This document shows positions 7,184-14,747 of a DNA stretch of 64,000 bases, piece by piece. The position numbers were made by a program, and so were the translations under genes. The notes beneath the pieces were generated by a model that worked only from the letters and a program-made list of their open reading frames with translations, made no database searches and was not told where the DNA came from. This DNA is from Paenibacillus montanisoli (lineage in GTDB: Bacteria; Bacillota; Bacilli; Paenibacillales; Paenibacillaceae). Position 1 is the stretch's first letter; every line of letters starts with the position of its first letter. The DNA is taken from positions 248,001 through 312,000 of the forward strand of contig NZ_QLUW01000006.1 of NCBI RefSeq assembly GCF_003268025.1. Reading direction: 5' to 3'.

Positions 7184-8053
7184 ATGGTGGGCAAACAGCA
7201 TGATAAGCTCAGCAAGCTCGGGCTGCTGACGCGGATTATCGTCCTTACGATCGGCGCGGCGCTCGTCGCCGTCGCCTTGGAAATTTTTCTCGTGCCGAAC
7301 AAAATCATTGACGGCGGCATTGTCGGTATTTCGATTATCGTTTCGCATTTATCCAGCTTGCCGCTCGGTATTTTCTTGTTCTTATTCAACCTTCCGTTTC
7401 TGATCATCGGTTACAAGCAAATCGGCAAAACCTTTGCCTTCTCTACCCTGTACGCGGTAGTGATTATGTCCATCGGCACGACGCTGCTGCACCCGGTCAA
7501 GGCTCTCACCTACAGCCCGTTTCTGGCACCGGTATTCGGGGGCGTCATTCTCGGGATCGGAGTAGGTCTCGTTATCCGTTCGGGCGGTTCGCTCGACGGC
7601 ACGGAAATTATCGCGATTCTGTTCACGAAGAAAACTCCGTTCTCCGTCGGCGAGATCGTGATGTTCTTCAATCTCTTCATTCTGGCCAGCGCGGGCTTCG
7701 TCTTCTCGTGGGACAGCGCGATGTACTCCTTGATCGCCTACTATATCGCCTTCAAGGTGATCGACGTGACGCTGGAAGGTCTGGACCAGTCGAAATCGGT
7801 GTGGATCATCAGCAAGGAGGCCAAGGAAATCGGCGATGCGATTATGAGCCGGCTTGGAAGGGGCGTCACGTATTTGCATGGCGAAGGGGCATTCTCCGGC
7901 GGATCTAAGCGGGTCATCTTCTGCGTGATCACGCGTCTGGAGGAAGCGAAGATGAAGTCGATCGTCCAGGAGGTCGATCCGACGGCGTTCCTCGCGGTAG
8001 GCAACATTCACGACGTCAAAGGCGGCCGCTTCAAGAAGCGTGCCATTCACTAG
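7184..8053 (+). CDS. YitT family membrane protein
   Basis: A 289-residue integral membrane protein of the YitT/DUF161 family with a C-terminal cytoplasmic DUF2179 domain. About five hydrophobic segments fill residues 15-200, with family signatures FLVPNKIIDGGIVGISII and IRSGGSLDGTEIIA. The C-terminus (KSVWIISKEAKEIGDAIMSR to NIHDVKGGRFKK) is the DUF2179 domain. The function is unproven in the family. The start has a GAGGGGGG site. Single-gene unit between its own promoter and a terminator. Confidence 0.92.
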   Translation: MVGKQHDKLSKLGLLTRIIVLTIGAALVAVALEIFLVPNKIIDGGIVGISIIVSHLSSLPLGIFLFLFNLPFLIIGYKQIGKTFAFSTLYAVVIMSIGTTLLHPVKALTYSPFLAPVFGGVILGIGVGLVIRSGGSLDGTEIIAILFTKKTPFSVGEIVMFFNLFILASAGFVFSWDSAMYSLIAYYIAFKVIDVTLEGLDQSKSVWIISKEAKEIGDAIMSRLGRGVTYLHGEGAFSGGSKRVIFCVITRLEEAKMKSIVQEVDPTAFLAVGNIHDVKGGRFKKRAIH

Positions 8054-8093
8054 CGGCCAGCCAGACAAGGGCTGCCCGATGGAACGGCAACGA

Positions 8094-8136
8094 CAGGCAA
8101 GGCTGTGCGTCAAAAAGCGCAGCCTTGCCTGCTTTT
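8094..8136 (+). terminator. Intrinsic terminator after yitT-like gene
   Basis: A 15-bp stem (8094-8108 with 8117-8131, one G-T pair) is followed by TTTT. Confidence 0.88.
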
Positions 8137-8137
8137 G

Positions 8138-8166
8138 TTGCGGCTCTTCGTGCTGACCGATATAAT
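8138..8166 (+). promoter_or_regulatory. Putative promoter of the thiL operon
   Basis: TATAAT (8161-8166) with a weak -35 TTGCGG (8138-8143) 17 bases upstream. It overlaps the end of the preceding terminator. Confidence 0.5.
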
Positions 8167-8180
8167 AGTCTCAACAATGA

Positions 8181-8243
8181 AGCGTTGATCAACGCTATAA
8201 AAAAAGCGGTTATCAACGATTCAATGAAGCGATGATCATCGCT
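8181..8243. repeat. Two perfect 16-bp palindromes in the thiL leader
   Basis: AGCGTTGATCAACGCT (8181-8196) and AGCGATGATCATCGCT (8228-8243) are perfect palindromes with identical ends and TGATCA cores. A degenerate relative (AGCGGTTATCAACGAT) sits between them at 8205-8220. They lie just downstream of the TATAAT box and could be protein-binding sites or RNA hairpins. They do not resemble a TPP riboswitch. Confidence 0.75.
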
Positions 8244-8281
8244 GCAACGAAGCGGTAAATCTCCGGCTGCGCCCGGCGGCC

Positions 8282-9433
8282 GTGAAACGGGAGGCGGGAA
8301 AGCTGGACGAGTTTGCGCGAATTCGCTATTGGAACGAGGGCCGGCAGAGCCAGCTGCTGCTGGAGCGCCAAGGCGTCGTGCTCGGCATCGGCGATGATGC
8401 GGCCGTCGTCGGGATGCCGCCGGATAAAGACGCCGGCAGGCTGGAGTGGCTGCTGGCGGTCGACACGATGGTGGAGACCGTCCATTTCAACGATGCGACG
8501 ATGGAGCCGGAGGACATCGGCTGGAAGGCGCTTGCCGCGAACATCAGCGATATCGCGGCCATGGGCGGGGTGCCGCGGCATGCGCTGGTGTCCGTCAGCG
8601 TGCCGAAGGCGTGGGAGCCGGCAAGGGTGCGCCGGCTCTATGATGGGTTGTACGCGTGCGCCGAGCGTTACGGCGTCGCGGTGATTGGCGGCGATACGAC
8701 GAGTTCGCCGCTGCATTTGGTTTTGGCCGTGACGGTGACGGGTACCGTCGAGGCCGGCAAGGCGGTCCGCCGGGCAGGGGCTGTGCCCGGCGACGCCGTG
8801 TTTGCGACCGGAGCGGCGGGGATGGCCGCGGCCGGTCTGCATGCGCTGCTCGCCGCAGCCGCCGGCGGTTCCGGCGGGCTTGCGGCGCTTGGCGGCGGCA
8901 CGGGCGCGACGCCGCCGTTATGGCCGCCTCCGGCGGCCAAAGGCGGCATGGCCGCGCTGGTGCAGGCGCACCGCCGGCCGGCGCCTTCGGTGCGCGCGGC
9001 GCGGATGCTTGCCGCGCGCGGCACCGTTACGTCGCTGAACGACGTCAGCGACGGGCTCGCCAGCGAAGCCTGGGAAATCGCCGAGGCTTCGGGCGTGACG
9101 ATCGCGCTGCGCGAGTCGGACTTGCCGCGAAGCGGCAGCATGACCGCTTACGCGCATGACTGCGGCGTGGATCCGCTGGAGTGGATCCTCTACGGCGGCG
9201 AAGACTACGTGCTGCTCGGCACGATGGCGGCCGCCGATGCGCAGGCGGCCAAGGCCGAGCTGGCCGAAGCCGGCCTGCCGATGTACATCATCGGAGAGGT
9301 GGAGGCAGTCGGCCCGGGCGTGGATTTGATCCGCGACCTGGATCACGTGCAAGCTGGCGGAAGACGAGGAGCAGGCTATTCGCCGGTGCGGGAGAAAGTC
9401 GCCAAGCGCGGCTACAATCATTTCGGAGGTTAG
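8282..9433 (+). CDS. thiL: Thiamine-monophosphate kinase
   Basis: A 383-residue enzyme that phosphorylates thiamine monophosphate to thiamine pyrophosphate. ThiL/PurM-type motifs: GIGDDAAVV, DTMVETVHF, IGWKALAANISDIAAMGG, VIGGDTTSS, LNDVSDGL and YGGEDYVLL. It is longer than usual (about 330 residues) because of an Ala/Gly/Pro-rich insertion at roughly residues 185-225. The start is a GTG with a poor ribosome binding site, so it is less certain than the rest. First gene of thiL-tsaE-tsaB-rimI-tsaD, a widely conserved order in Bacillota. Confidence 0.92.
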   Translation: MKREAGKLDEFARIRYWNEGRQSQLLLERQGVVLGIGDDAAVVGMPPDKDAGRLEWLLAVDTMVETVHFNDATMEPEDIGWKALAANISDIAAMGGVPRHALVSVSVPKAWEPARVRRLYDGLYACAERYGVAVIGGDTTSSPLHLVLAVTVTGTVEAGKAVRRAGAVPGDAVFATGAAGMAAAGLHALLAAAAGGSGGLAALGGGTGATPPLWPPPAAKGGMAALVQAHRRPAPSVRAARMLAARGTVTSLNDVSDGLASEAWEIAEASGVTIALRESDLPRSGSMTAYAHDCGVDPLEWILYGGEDYVLLGTMAAADAQAAKAELAEAGLPMYIIGEVEAVGPGVDLIRDLDHVQAGGRRGAGYSPVREKVAKRGYNHFGG

Positions 9434-9446
9434 GAGCGGCTTGGTT

Positions 9447-9932
9447 ATGAACGAAAGCTACGAATGGACCTGGACGGCGGAGAGCGAAGCCGATACCGTA
9501 CGCTTGGCGGAAAAGCTGGCCGAGCTGGCGGTACCGGGAACGGTGCTGGCGCTGGACGGCGATTTAGGCGCGGGCAAGACGCGATTCTCGAAAGCCTTTG
9601 CAGCGGCGATCGGCGTTCGAGGCGTCGTGAACAGTCCGACGTTTACGATCATTAAAGAATATCAAGGCACGGAGCTGCCGCTCTATCATATGGACGTTTA
9701 CCGGCTTTCCGAGCAAGAGGCGGACGAGCTCGGTCTGGACGATTATTTCTTCGGCGAAGGCGTCACCATCGTCGAATGGGCCAGCTTAATCGAGGCGCTG
9801 CTGCCGCCGGATCGGCTTCAGCTGTACATCGCCCATCTGGGCGGGGAAGAGCGGCGCATCACGATAACGGGGATCGGCATGCCGTATGCGGCTTGGTGCC
9901 GGCAACTACAGGCAAGAGATGGGAGCAAGTAA
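9447..9932 (+). CDS. tsaE: tRNA N6-threonylcarbamoyladenosine biosynthesis ATPase TsaE
   Basis: TsaE is a small P-loop ATPase that works with TsaB-TsaD in t6A37 modification of ANN-decoding tRNAs. Walker A is GDLGAGKT; the family motifs SPTFTIIKEY, YHMDVYRL and IVEWAS follow. I chose the ATG at 9447, ten bases after AGGAG; a TTG at 9441 would add two residues. About 161 residues, normal for the family. It lies 13 bases after thiL and three bases before tsaB. Confidence 0.94.
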   Translation: MNESYEWTWTAESEADTVRLAEKLAELAVPGTVLALDGDLGAGKTRFSKAFAAAIGVRGVVNSPTFTIIKEYQGTELPLYHMDVYRLSEQEADELGLDDYFFGEGVTIVEWASLIEALLPPDRLQLYIAHLGGEERRITITGIGMPYAAWCRQLQARDGSK

Positions 9933-9935
9933 GAG

Positions 9936-10796
9936 ATGAGTGAAATGATTACGCGGGCGCCGGACAGCAAGGAGGACTTGCTCGTGCTAGCGCTGGATAC
10001 GTCGACCGCTTCGCTCGCGGCGGCGCTCGTGCGCGGCGATGAGGTGCTGCGCGACATTCAATCGCTGGCGGAACGGAACCATTCCGTTCATACGGTATCG
10101 GTCGTAAAGTCGCTGCTGACGGAATGCGGGATTCAACCGGAGGAACTGGCCGGCATTGCGATCGGCCAAGGGCCGGGCTCTTATACCGGCATGCGAATTG
10201 CGGTTGCGGTCGGCAAAACATTAGCCTGGGTCTGGCAGAAACCGCTCGTCGGCGTTTCGAGCCTAGAAGCGCTCGGCTATGGGGCTTGGCAGTCGGCGAA
10301 GAACCGCGTCACGGTCCGTCCGGTATGGATCGTGCCGATCATGGATGCCCGGCGCGGCCAGGTGTATACGTCCTCATTCGAGGCCGCTGGTTCTACGCAG
10401 GGATCGTGGAAGCGCTTGGCCAAAGACGGCATCCGCATGATGAACGATTGGGCAGACAAGCTGGCTGCGGACGCATGCTCGCTGGAGGCTGCTTCGAAGC
10501 CAGCTGCGATCTGGGTGGTCGGCGAGCTCCAGCTGCATCAAGCGGAGGTTGACAGGCTGCGGAGCCTGTCTCCGGACATCGAGGTGCTCGGCATCCCATA
10601 TGTTCTGGAAGGGCGGTCGGTAGCCGCGCTCGGCCTGGCGCGGCTTGCTGCCGGGGAATCCGATGAAGCGCATACGTTTATCCCGAATTATACGCAGCTG
10701 ACCGAGGCGGAAGTGAAGCTGCAGGAGCGTACAGCCTCACTGCGTCAGGGCCCGGGTTCGGCCACGGAAGGAGCGGGTACGCGTGACGGTCATTGA
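9936..10796 (+). CDS. tsaB: tRNA threonylcarbamoyladenosine biosynthesis protein TsaB
   Basis: A 286-residue ASKHA-fold protein, inactive partner of TsaD that forms the TsaB-TsaD heterodimer. Motifs: LALDTSTASLAAAL, NHSVHTVSVVKSLL, GIAIGQGPGSYTGMRIAV and PIMDARRGQVY. The N-terminus is about twelve residues longer than usual (MSEMITRAPDSKEDL), so a later start is possible. The C-terminus overlaps rimI. Confidence 0.93.
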   Translation: MSEMITRAPDSKEDLLVLALDTSTASLAAALVRGDEVLRDIQSLAERNHSVHTVSVVKSLLTECGIQPEELAGIAIGQGPGSYTGMRIAVAVGKTLAWVWQKPLVGVSSLEALGYGAWQSAKNRVTVRPVWIVPIMDARRGQVYTSSFEAAGSTQGSWKRLAKDGIRMMNDWADKLAADACSLEAASKPAAIWVVGELQLHQAEVDRLRSLSPDIEVLGIPYVLEGRSVAALGLARLAAGESDEAHTFIPNYTQLTEAEVKLQERTASLRQGPGSATEGAGTRDGH

Positions 10797-11289
10797 TGTG
10801 AACCGGCTCGTTTTCCGGCAGATGACAATGGCTGACGTGAAGACGATCGTGGCGATTGAGCTCGAAAGCTTTACTTCCCCATGGTCGGAGGAAGCGTTCG
10901 TCAATGAGCTGACCAACAATCATTTTGCCCGCTATATGGTCATGGATTATGAAGGAGAAGTGATCGGCTACGGCGGCATGTGGACGATCATGGACGAAGC
11001 GCACGTGACGAACGTGGCGGTTCGCGAGCCGTACCGCGGCCACGGGTTGGGCGAGATGCTGATGGTGGAGCTGATGCGCACGGCCGTGCTGTTCGGCGCG
11101 AAGCGGATGACGCTGGAGGTACGGGTGACCAACGCCATCGCGCAGGGGTTGTACCGAAAGCTGGGCTTCGAGCCGTCCGGCATCCGGCCTGGCTATTATT
11201 CAGATAATAAGGAGGACGCGCTCATCATGTGGGCGGAATTGCCGTCCTACGACGAAGTGGAGCACCTGTATGATGACGACGACAAATGA
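10783..11289 (+). CDS. rimI: Ribosomal protein S18-alanine N-acetyltransferase (GNAT family)
   Basis: A 168-residue GNAT acetyltransferase. RimI acetylates the N-terminal alanine of ribosomal protein S18. Motifs: FRQMTMADVKTIVAIE, the acetyl-CoA loop VREPYRGHGLGEMLM (R-x-x-G-x-G type) and LEVRVTNAIAQGLYRKLGFE. The GTG start at 10783 has AAGGAG nine bases upstream and overlaps the tsaB stop by 14 bases. The 3' end overlaps tsaD by 20 bases, which suggests translational coupling. Confidence 0.92.
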   Translation: MTVIDVNRLVFRQMTMADVKTIVAIELESFTSPWSEEAFVNELTNNHFARYMVMDYEGEVIGYGGMWTIMDEAHVTNVAVREPYRGHGLGEMLMVELMRTAVLFGAKRMTLEVRVTNAIAQGLYRKLGFEPSGIRPGYYSDNKEDALIMWAELPSYDEVEHLYDDDDK

Positions 11290-12304
11290 ACTGATTCTTG
11301 CCGTGGAAACGAGCTGCGACGAAACGGCGGTCGCGATCGTGCGCGGCGGCAAGGAGATTATTTCGAATATCGTGTCGAGCCAAATCGACACCCATCAGCG
11401 CTTTGGCGGCGTGGTGCCGGAAATCGCCTCGCGCAAGCACGTGGAATCGATAACGCTCATCATGGAGCAGGCGCTGAGGGAAGCCGGGGCGACGTTCCGC
11501 GACCTGTCCTCCGTTGCGGTTACGCAAGGGCCAGGACTCGTTGGCGCGCTGCTGGTCGGGATTGTAGCCGCGAAGAGCTTGGCAATGGCGCTTGATCTGC
11601 CGCTGATCGGCACGCATCATATCGCCGGCCATATCTATGCGAACCAGCTGGTGCACGAGATGGAATATCCGTGCCTGGCGCTCGTTGCGTCAGGCGGGCA
11701 TACCGAGCTAGTCGTGCTGGAGAGCGAAGGGGTGTTCCGCATTATCGGACGCACCCGCGATGACGCCGTCGGCGAGGCGTACGACAAAGTGGCGCGGACG
11801 CTCAATTTCCCGTATCCGGGCGGGCCGTACATCGACCGGCTTGCTCAGCAGTCGGAGGAAGAATTTCAGCTGCCGCGCGCATGGCTGGAGCCGGACTCCT
11901 ACGACTTCAGCTTCAGCGGTTTGAAATCGGCTGTCCTAGCGGCTATCAATTCAGCCAAAATGAAAGGCGAGCCGCTGCGCGAGGCCGCTCTAGCCCGCGG
12001 CTTTCAATCCTCCGTCATCGACGTGCTCGTGACCAAGTCGCTGCGAGCTGTCCGCGAGGTCGGCGCCAAGCAGCTGCTGCTGTGCGGCGGCGTGGCCGCC
12101 AACGGCGGGCTGCGCGCGGCATTGACCGAGCGCTGCAAGGAAGAAGGGATCACGCTGCTGATTCCGCCGATGAAGCTGTGCACGGACAACGCCGCGATGA
12201 TCGGCGCCGCCGCGCATTTGAAGTGGATGCGCGGCGAGTTTACGCCGCTGGACATGAAGGCCGAGCCGGGTCTGTCGCTCGAAGAATGGTCGGTGCGGAG
12301 TTAG
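11270..12304 (+). CDS. tsaD: tRNA N6-adenosine threonylcarbamoyltransferase TsaD
   Basis: A 344-residue catalytic subunit (Gcp/Kae1 family) that transfers the threonylcarbamoyl group from threonylcarbamoyl-AMP to A37 of tRNA. The metal-binding HHIAGH motif, VETSCDETAVAI, QGPGLVGALLVG, LVASGGHTELV and CGGVAANGGLR are all intact. Length is typical. It starts inside the 3' end of rimI. Together with TsaE and TsaB the window holds all t6A genes except tsaC/ywlC. Confidence 0.97.
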   Translation: MMTTTNELILAVETSCDETAVAIVRGGKEIISNIVSSQIDTHQRFGGVVPEIASRKHVESITLIMEQALREAGATFRDLSSVAVTQGPGLVGALLVGIVAAKSLAMALDLPLIGTHHIAGHIYANQLVHEMEYPCLALVASGGHTELVVLESEGVFRIIGRTRDDAVGEAYDKVARTLNFPYPGGPYIDRLAQQSEEEFQLPRAWLEPDSYDFSFSGLKSAVLAAINSAKMKGEPLREAALARGFQSSVIDVLVTKSLRAVREVGAKQLLLCGGVAANGGLRAALTERCKEEGITLLIPPMKLCTDNAAMIGAAAHLKWMRGEFTPLDMKAEPGLSLEEWSVRS

Positions 12305-12347
12305 GCTCCCCCGGCCTAAAACTCTCTTATTTAGGGGACTATATAAC

Positions 12348-12542
12348 TTGAAATCCAAAAATTTGTTTCTAGCAAGCACCTTAAGCGTCTTGTTTATCTT
12401 CGTCTTTATTTGCGCAATGATTGGCGGACCGGATGAATTCAGTGAAGGCGAGCGGCGGCTTGTGTATGCATTCGAGTGGATCACGACGTACATTGTCCCA
12501 TGGGGCATCCTCTTGCTGCTGTACAAGATTTACAAGAAATAA
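12348..12542 (+). CDS. Small membrane protein of unknown function
   Basis: A 64-residue protein with two hydrophobic segments (about residues 5-26 and 43-60) joined by a charged loop (GGPDEFSEGERR) and ending in KIYKK. The start is TTG with AGGGGAC eight bases upstream. It follows tsaD after 43 bases and precedes a terminator, so it is probably the last gene of that operon. No family recognised. Confidence 0.65.
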   Translation: MKSKNLFLASTLSVLFIFVFICAMIGGPDEFSEGERRLVYAFEWITTYIVPWGILLLLYKIYKK

Positions 12543-12601
12543 AAAAATTTATTGATGTACGATGAAGATTAGTCGGTTAGGTCGTAGATGACGTCGAAAA
12601 A

Positions 12602-12647
12602 AGAACCTTCTTGCCCACGATCAAAGTGGAACGGAAGGTTCTATTTT
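12602..12647 (+). terminator. Intrinsic terminator closing the tsa operon
   Basis: A nine-bp outer stem (12602-12610 with 12634-12642) encloses a CCAC/GTGG inner stem and is followed by ATTTTTAT. From here to about 13,010 there is no gene; the stretch is AT-rich with no clear element besides a possible promoter before the riboswitch. Confidence 0.75.
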
Positions 12648-12964
12648 TATTCGAGATGGGTACCGGCTAGGACTCGCATACATAAAAATCGACATATGAA
12701 GCCGTCAAAAAATGATTCGTACTTTTAGCCTGTTAGATGACTAAAGTAATGAACGCGGGTTTTTGGGCGAAAATCCGCTTTTGCGTAGTTGGTTAGTGAA
12801 ATCGTTCTACAACCGGATGATATAAGGTAATTTTACCCATTGTTTCCGATCGATACGCCATAATTCAACAAAATGTCGTCCATTTGGACTACGATCGATT
12901 TATGTCTAAAAGCATGTCAAAATTATACGGAAAATTGAGGATAAAGCAGGATTTTAGGTAGAAC

Positions 12965-12994
12965 TTGTCAGCCGTATGATGAAATCAATCGAAT
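12965..12994 (+). promoter_or_regulatory. Candidate promoter of the riboswitch/Tad transcript
   Basis: TTGTCA (12965-12970) and TCGAAT (12989-12994) with an 18-base spacer place a start near 13,001, just before the aptamer. An alternative is TTGAGG at 12935 with TAGAAC at 12959. Neither is strong. Confidence 0.35.
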
Positions 12995-13017
12995 CGGCGA
13001 ACGGAAAATCCGCTGAA

Positions 13018-13112
13018 TCTCGATAAAGGCAAAGCCGTCGAAAGCCGGTGACGCAAAGCTAAAGGGGCTTCGGACGCATACCTATGCGACCATGCCAGCC
13101 AGCTGCCGAAAG
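13018..13112 (+). ncRNA. Cyclic di-GMP-I (GEMM-I) riboswitch
   Basis: The aptamer matches the GEMM-I consensus along its length. It starts with GATAAAGGCAAAGCC. The P2 stem follows, capped by a GAAA tetraloop (CGTCGAAAGCCGG), then the invariant GACGCAAAGC junction, a variable P3 stem (CGCATACCTATGCG arm) and the receptor/closing part CCATGCCAGCCAGCTGCCGA. These are the segments that bind c-di-GMP and dock the tetraloop. It lies about 85 bases before the first gene of the Tad pilus operon. The leader after the aptamer contains CCCTCC (13137-13142), complementary to the ribosome binding site GGGAGG (13176-13181), and no clear terminator, so control of translation is a possible mechanism. The sign of regulation cannot be read. 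Confidence 0.92.
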
Positions 13113-13194
13113 ATGAAGGGGAGCTTCTTTAGGGAACCCTCCTTTCGGGCTAAAGGTGGGTTATTTGACATTTCCGGGAGGTGGTTGTGTCGAA

Positions 13195-13539
13195 ATGAAG
13201 CTGTTGATCCAGGAGAGCGGCCAGTTAGTTGGTCATCGAATCGTGGAAGCGCATACATTTCTTAGGAGACTAAGAGGTCTTATGCTGACGGATTCGCTCG
13301 CGGAAGGAAACGGCCTGCATATTCGACCATGCCAAGGGGTGCATTCGTTTTTCATGAAGTATCCCATTGATGTTCTGCATCTTAGCGAAGACAACATCGT
13401 GATAGGCTTGGAGCAAGAATTGAGGCCGGGTAAAATCGGCGCAAACATTCGGGGCACCCATTCCGTTGTCGAGCTGCCTGCAGGAACGATTGCCAGCGCG
13501 GGAATATGTATCGGACAAACGGCCATGTTTACCCAATAA
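13195..13539 (+). CDS. DUF192 family protein
   Basis: A 114-residue DUF192 protein. Motifs: FLRRLRGLMLTDSL, GLHIRPCQGVHSFFMKYPIDVLHL and VVELPAGT. Family members are small beta-rich proteins often encoded next to Tad/Flp loci; their role is not established. I chose the ATG at 13195 because GGGAGG lies about a dozen bases upstream; a GTG at 13156 would place the start before that site. First gene after the c-di-GMP riboswitch. Confidence 0.85.
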   Translation: MKLLIQESGQLVGHRIVEAHTFLRRLRGLMLTDSLAEGNGLHIRPCQGVHSFFMKYPIDVLHLSEDNIVIGLEQELRPGKIGANIRGTHSVVELPAGTIASAGICIGQTAMFTQ

Positions 13540-13568
13540 ACCAAAACCACTTTAGGGGGAAATTTCAA

Positions 13569-13763
13569 ATGATGAACAAACTTATCGGTCTGGTAAAAGA
13601 AGAGCAAGGTCAAGGCATGACGGAGTACGGCTTGGTGCTTGGCCTGATCGCGGTAGCGGTCGTAACGATTTTGGTTGCTCTTCGCGGCAAGATCGTTGCT
13701 CTGTTCGAAAATGCGGAAACAGCAGTCGATACCGGTGTTGATGGATTGACAGAAACGCCATAA
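13569..13763 (+). CDS. flp: Flp-type pilin
   Basis: A 64-residue Flp/Fap pilin subunit: short basic leader, then GQGMTEYGLVLGLIAVAVV. Processing is expected after G14, giving the E+5/Y+6 pair (E19, Y20) typical of Flp prepilins, followed by a single hydrophobic helix and a short acidic tail. Two ATGs (13569 and 13572) follow GGGGG. A terminator directly downstream should make this message more abundant than the assembly genes, as expected for the structural subunit. Confidence 0.95.
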   Translation: MMNKLIGLVKEEQGQGMTEYGLVLGLIAVAVVTILVALRGKIVALFENAETAVDTGVDGLTETP

Positions 13764-13784
13764 GCGGCTGAGTTTGCTCTAGGG

Positions 13785-13819
13785 CCATACGTTGATCTGA
13801 TTCAACGTATGGTCTTTTT
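13785..13819 (+). terminator. Terminator/attenuator between flp and the assembly genes
   Basis: A perfect 11-bp stem (13785-13795 with 13802-13812) and TCTTTTTC. Partial read-through would set the pilin to machinery ratio. Confidence 0.85.
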
Positions 13820-13851
13820 CATACGCGCATGAAACGGAGGAACCGTCCGTG

Positions 13852-14361
13852 ATGGTCAATGCAGTACTGCTCGCGGTCCTAACCATTTGCCTGGTGACCG
13901 ATCTGAAGAACAGGAAGATTTATAACAAGGTCCTATTCCCTGCGCTGATTCTTGCAGTGATCCTGCACCTTTACTTTGACGGGTTGGCAGGGCTTCGGCA
14001 TTCCCTACTAGGTTTTACCCTCGGGCTCGGAATTCTAATCATCCCTTATTTTTTAGGAGGAATGGGGGCCGGGGACGTCAAGCTGCTTGCCGTCATCGGC
14101 GCGCTTAAAGGCGCGGCGTTCGTTGCTGCCACATCCATCTACATGGCGCTTTTCGGTGGGGTTATGGCACTGGCTATCGTTCTCTTTAAGAAAGGACTTC
14201 GGGAGCGCCTGCAATTCGTATGGTATGTGCTCATATGCTTAAAACTTCGAGTTAAGCCCCAGATTCGAGGCTATTGGACGGAAGGAGCGTATCCCTATGG
14301 CGTTGCCATTGCAGGGGGGACCGCGGTTTGCTTGGGTCTGAAAGGATGGGGACTGGGATGA
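13852..14361 (+). CDS. Type IV prepilin peptidase, TadV/CpaA-like
   Basis: A 169-residue membrane aspartyl protease that cleaves Flp prepilin. The two catalytic aspartates are in TDLKNRKIYN (N-terminal) and GAGDVKLL (GxGD motif, middle). There are four to five membrane segments. The start may be GTG 13849 or ATG 13852; GGAGGA precedes both. The stop overlaps the next ATG (ATGA). Confidence 0.92.
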   Translation: MVNAVLLAVLTICLVTDLKNRKIYNKVLFPALILAVILHLYFDGLAGLRHSLLGFTLGLGILIIPYFLGGMGAGDVKLLAVIGALKGAAFVAATSIYMALFGGVMALAIVLFKKGLRERLQFVWYVLICLKLRVKPQIRGYWTEGAYPYGVAIAGGTAVCLGLKGWGLG

Positions 14362-14738
14362 TCAAAGAACAGAAGGGGCAATCGATGGTGGAATTCGCCT
14401 TGCTCCTTCCCTTGGTACTGTTGCTCATTTGCGGCATCGTCGACATCGGCCGCCTCATGTTTGCCTATGCCAGCTTGAATATGACGGCGCAGGAAGCGGT
14501 GCGGCTGGGCGGGTTGGGAAGCAGCGATGCGGAAATCGAGACCTATGCGAAGGATCATTTGATCATCGGTAATCCGGATGACCTAGAGGTGACCATCTCG
14601 CCGAATGAATCCGCAAGAAAATCCGGCGATAACGTGAAGGTGGCACTCTCTTACGAGCTTCCGATGATCACGCCGATCATCAAGGGAATCATGCCGACCC
14701 CGATTCTTTCAGTGAACTCGACCATACGGGTGGAATAG
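14358..14738 (+). CDS. TadE-like pseudopilin
   Basis: A 126-residue TadE-family protein. N-terminal GQSMVEFALLLPLVLLLICG is the prepilin-like cleavage site and hydrophobic helix; the E at +5 is present. The remaining 90 residues are a soluble beta-rich domain. The start ATG overlaps the prepilin peptidase stop by four bases. Confidence 0.9.
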   Translation: MIKEQKGQSMVEFALLLPLVLLLICGIVDIGRLMFAYASLNMTAQEAVRLGGLGSSDAEIETYAKDHLIIGNPDDLEVTISPNESARKSGDNVKVALSYELPMITPIIKGIMPTPILSVNSTIRVE

Positions 14739-14747
14739 GAAGTGGTC

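Noticed and set aside
8181-8243. TPP (thi-box) riboswitch upstream of thiL
   Set aside because: No CTGAGA-type conserved core or long aptamer is present; only palindromes are seen.
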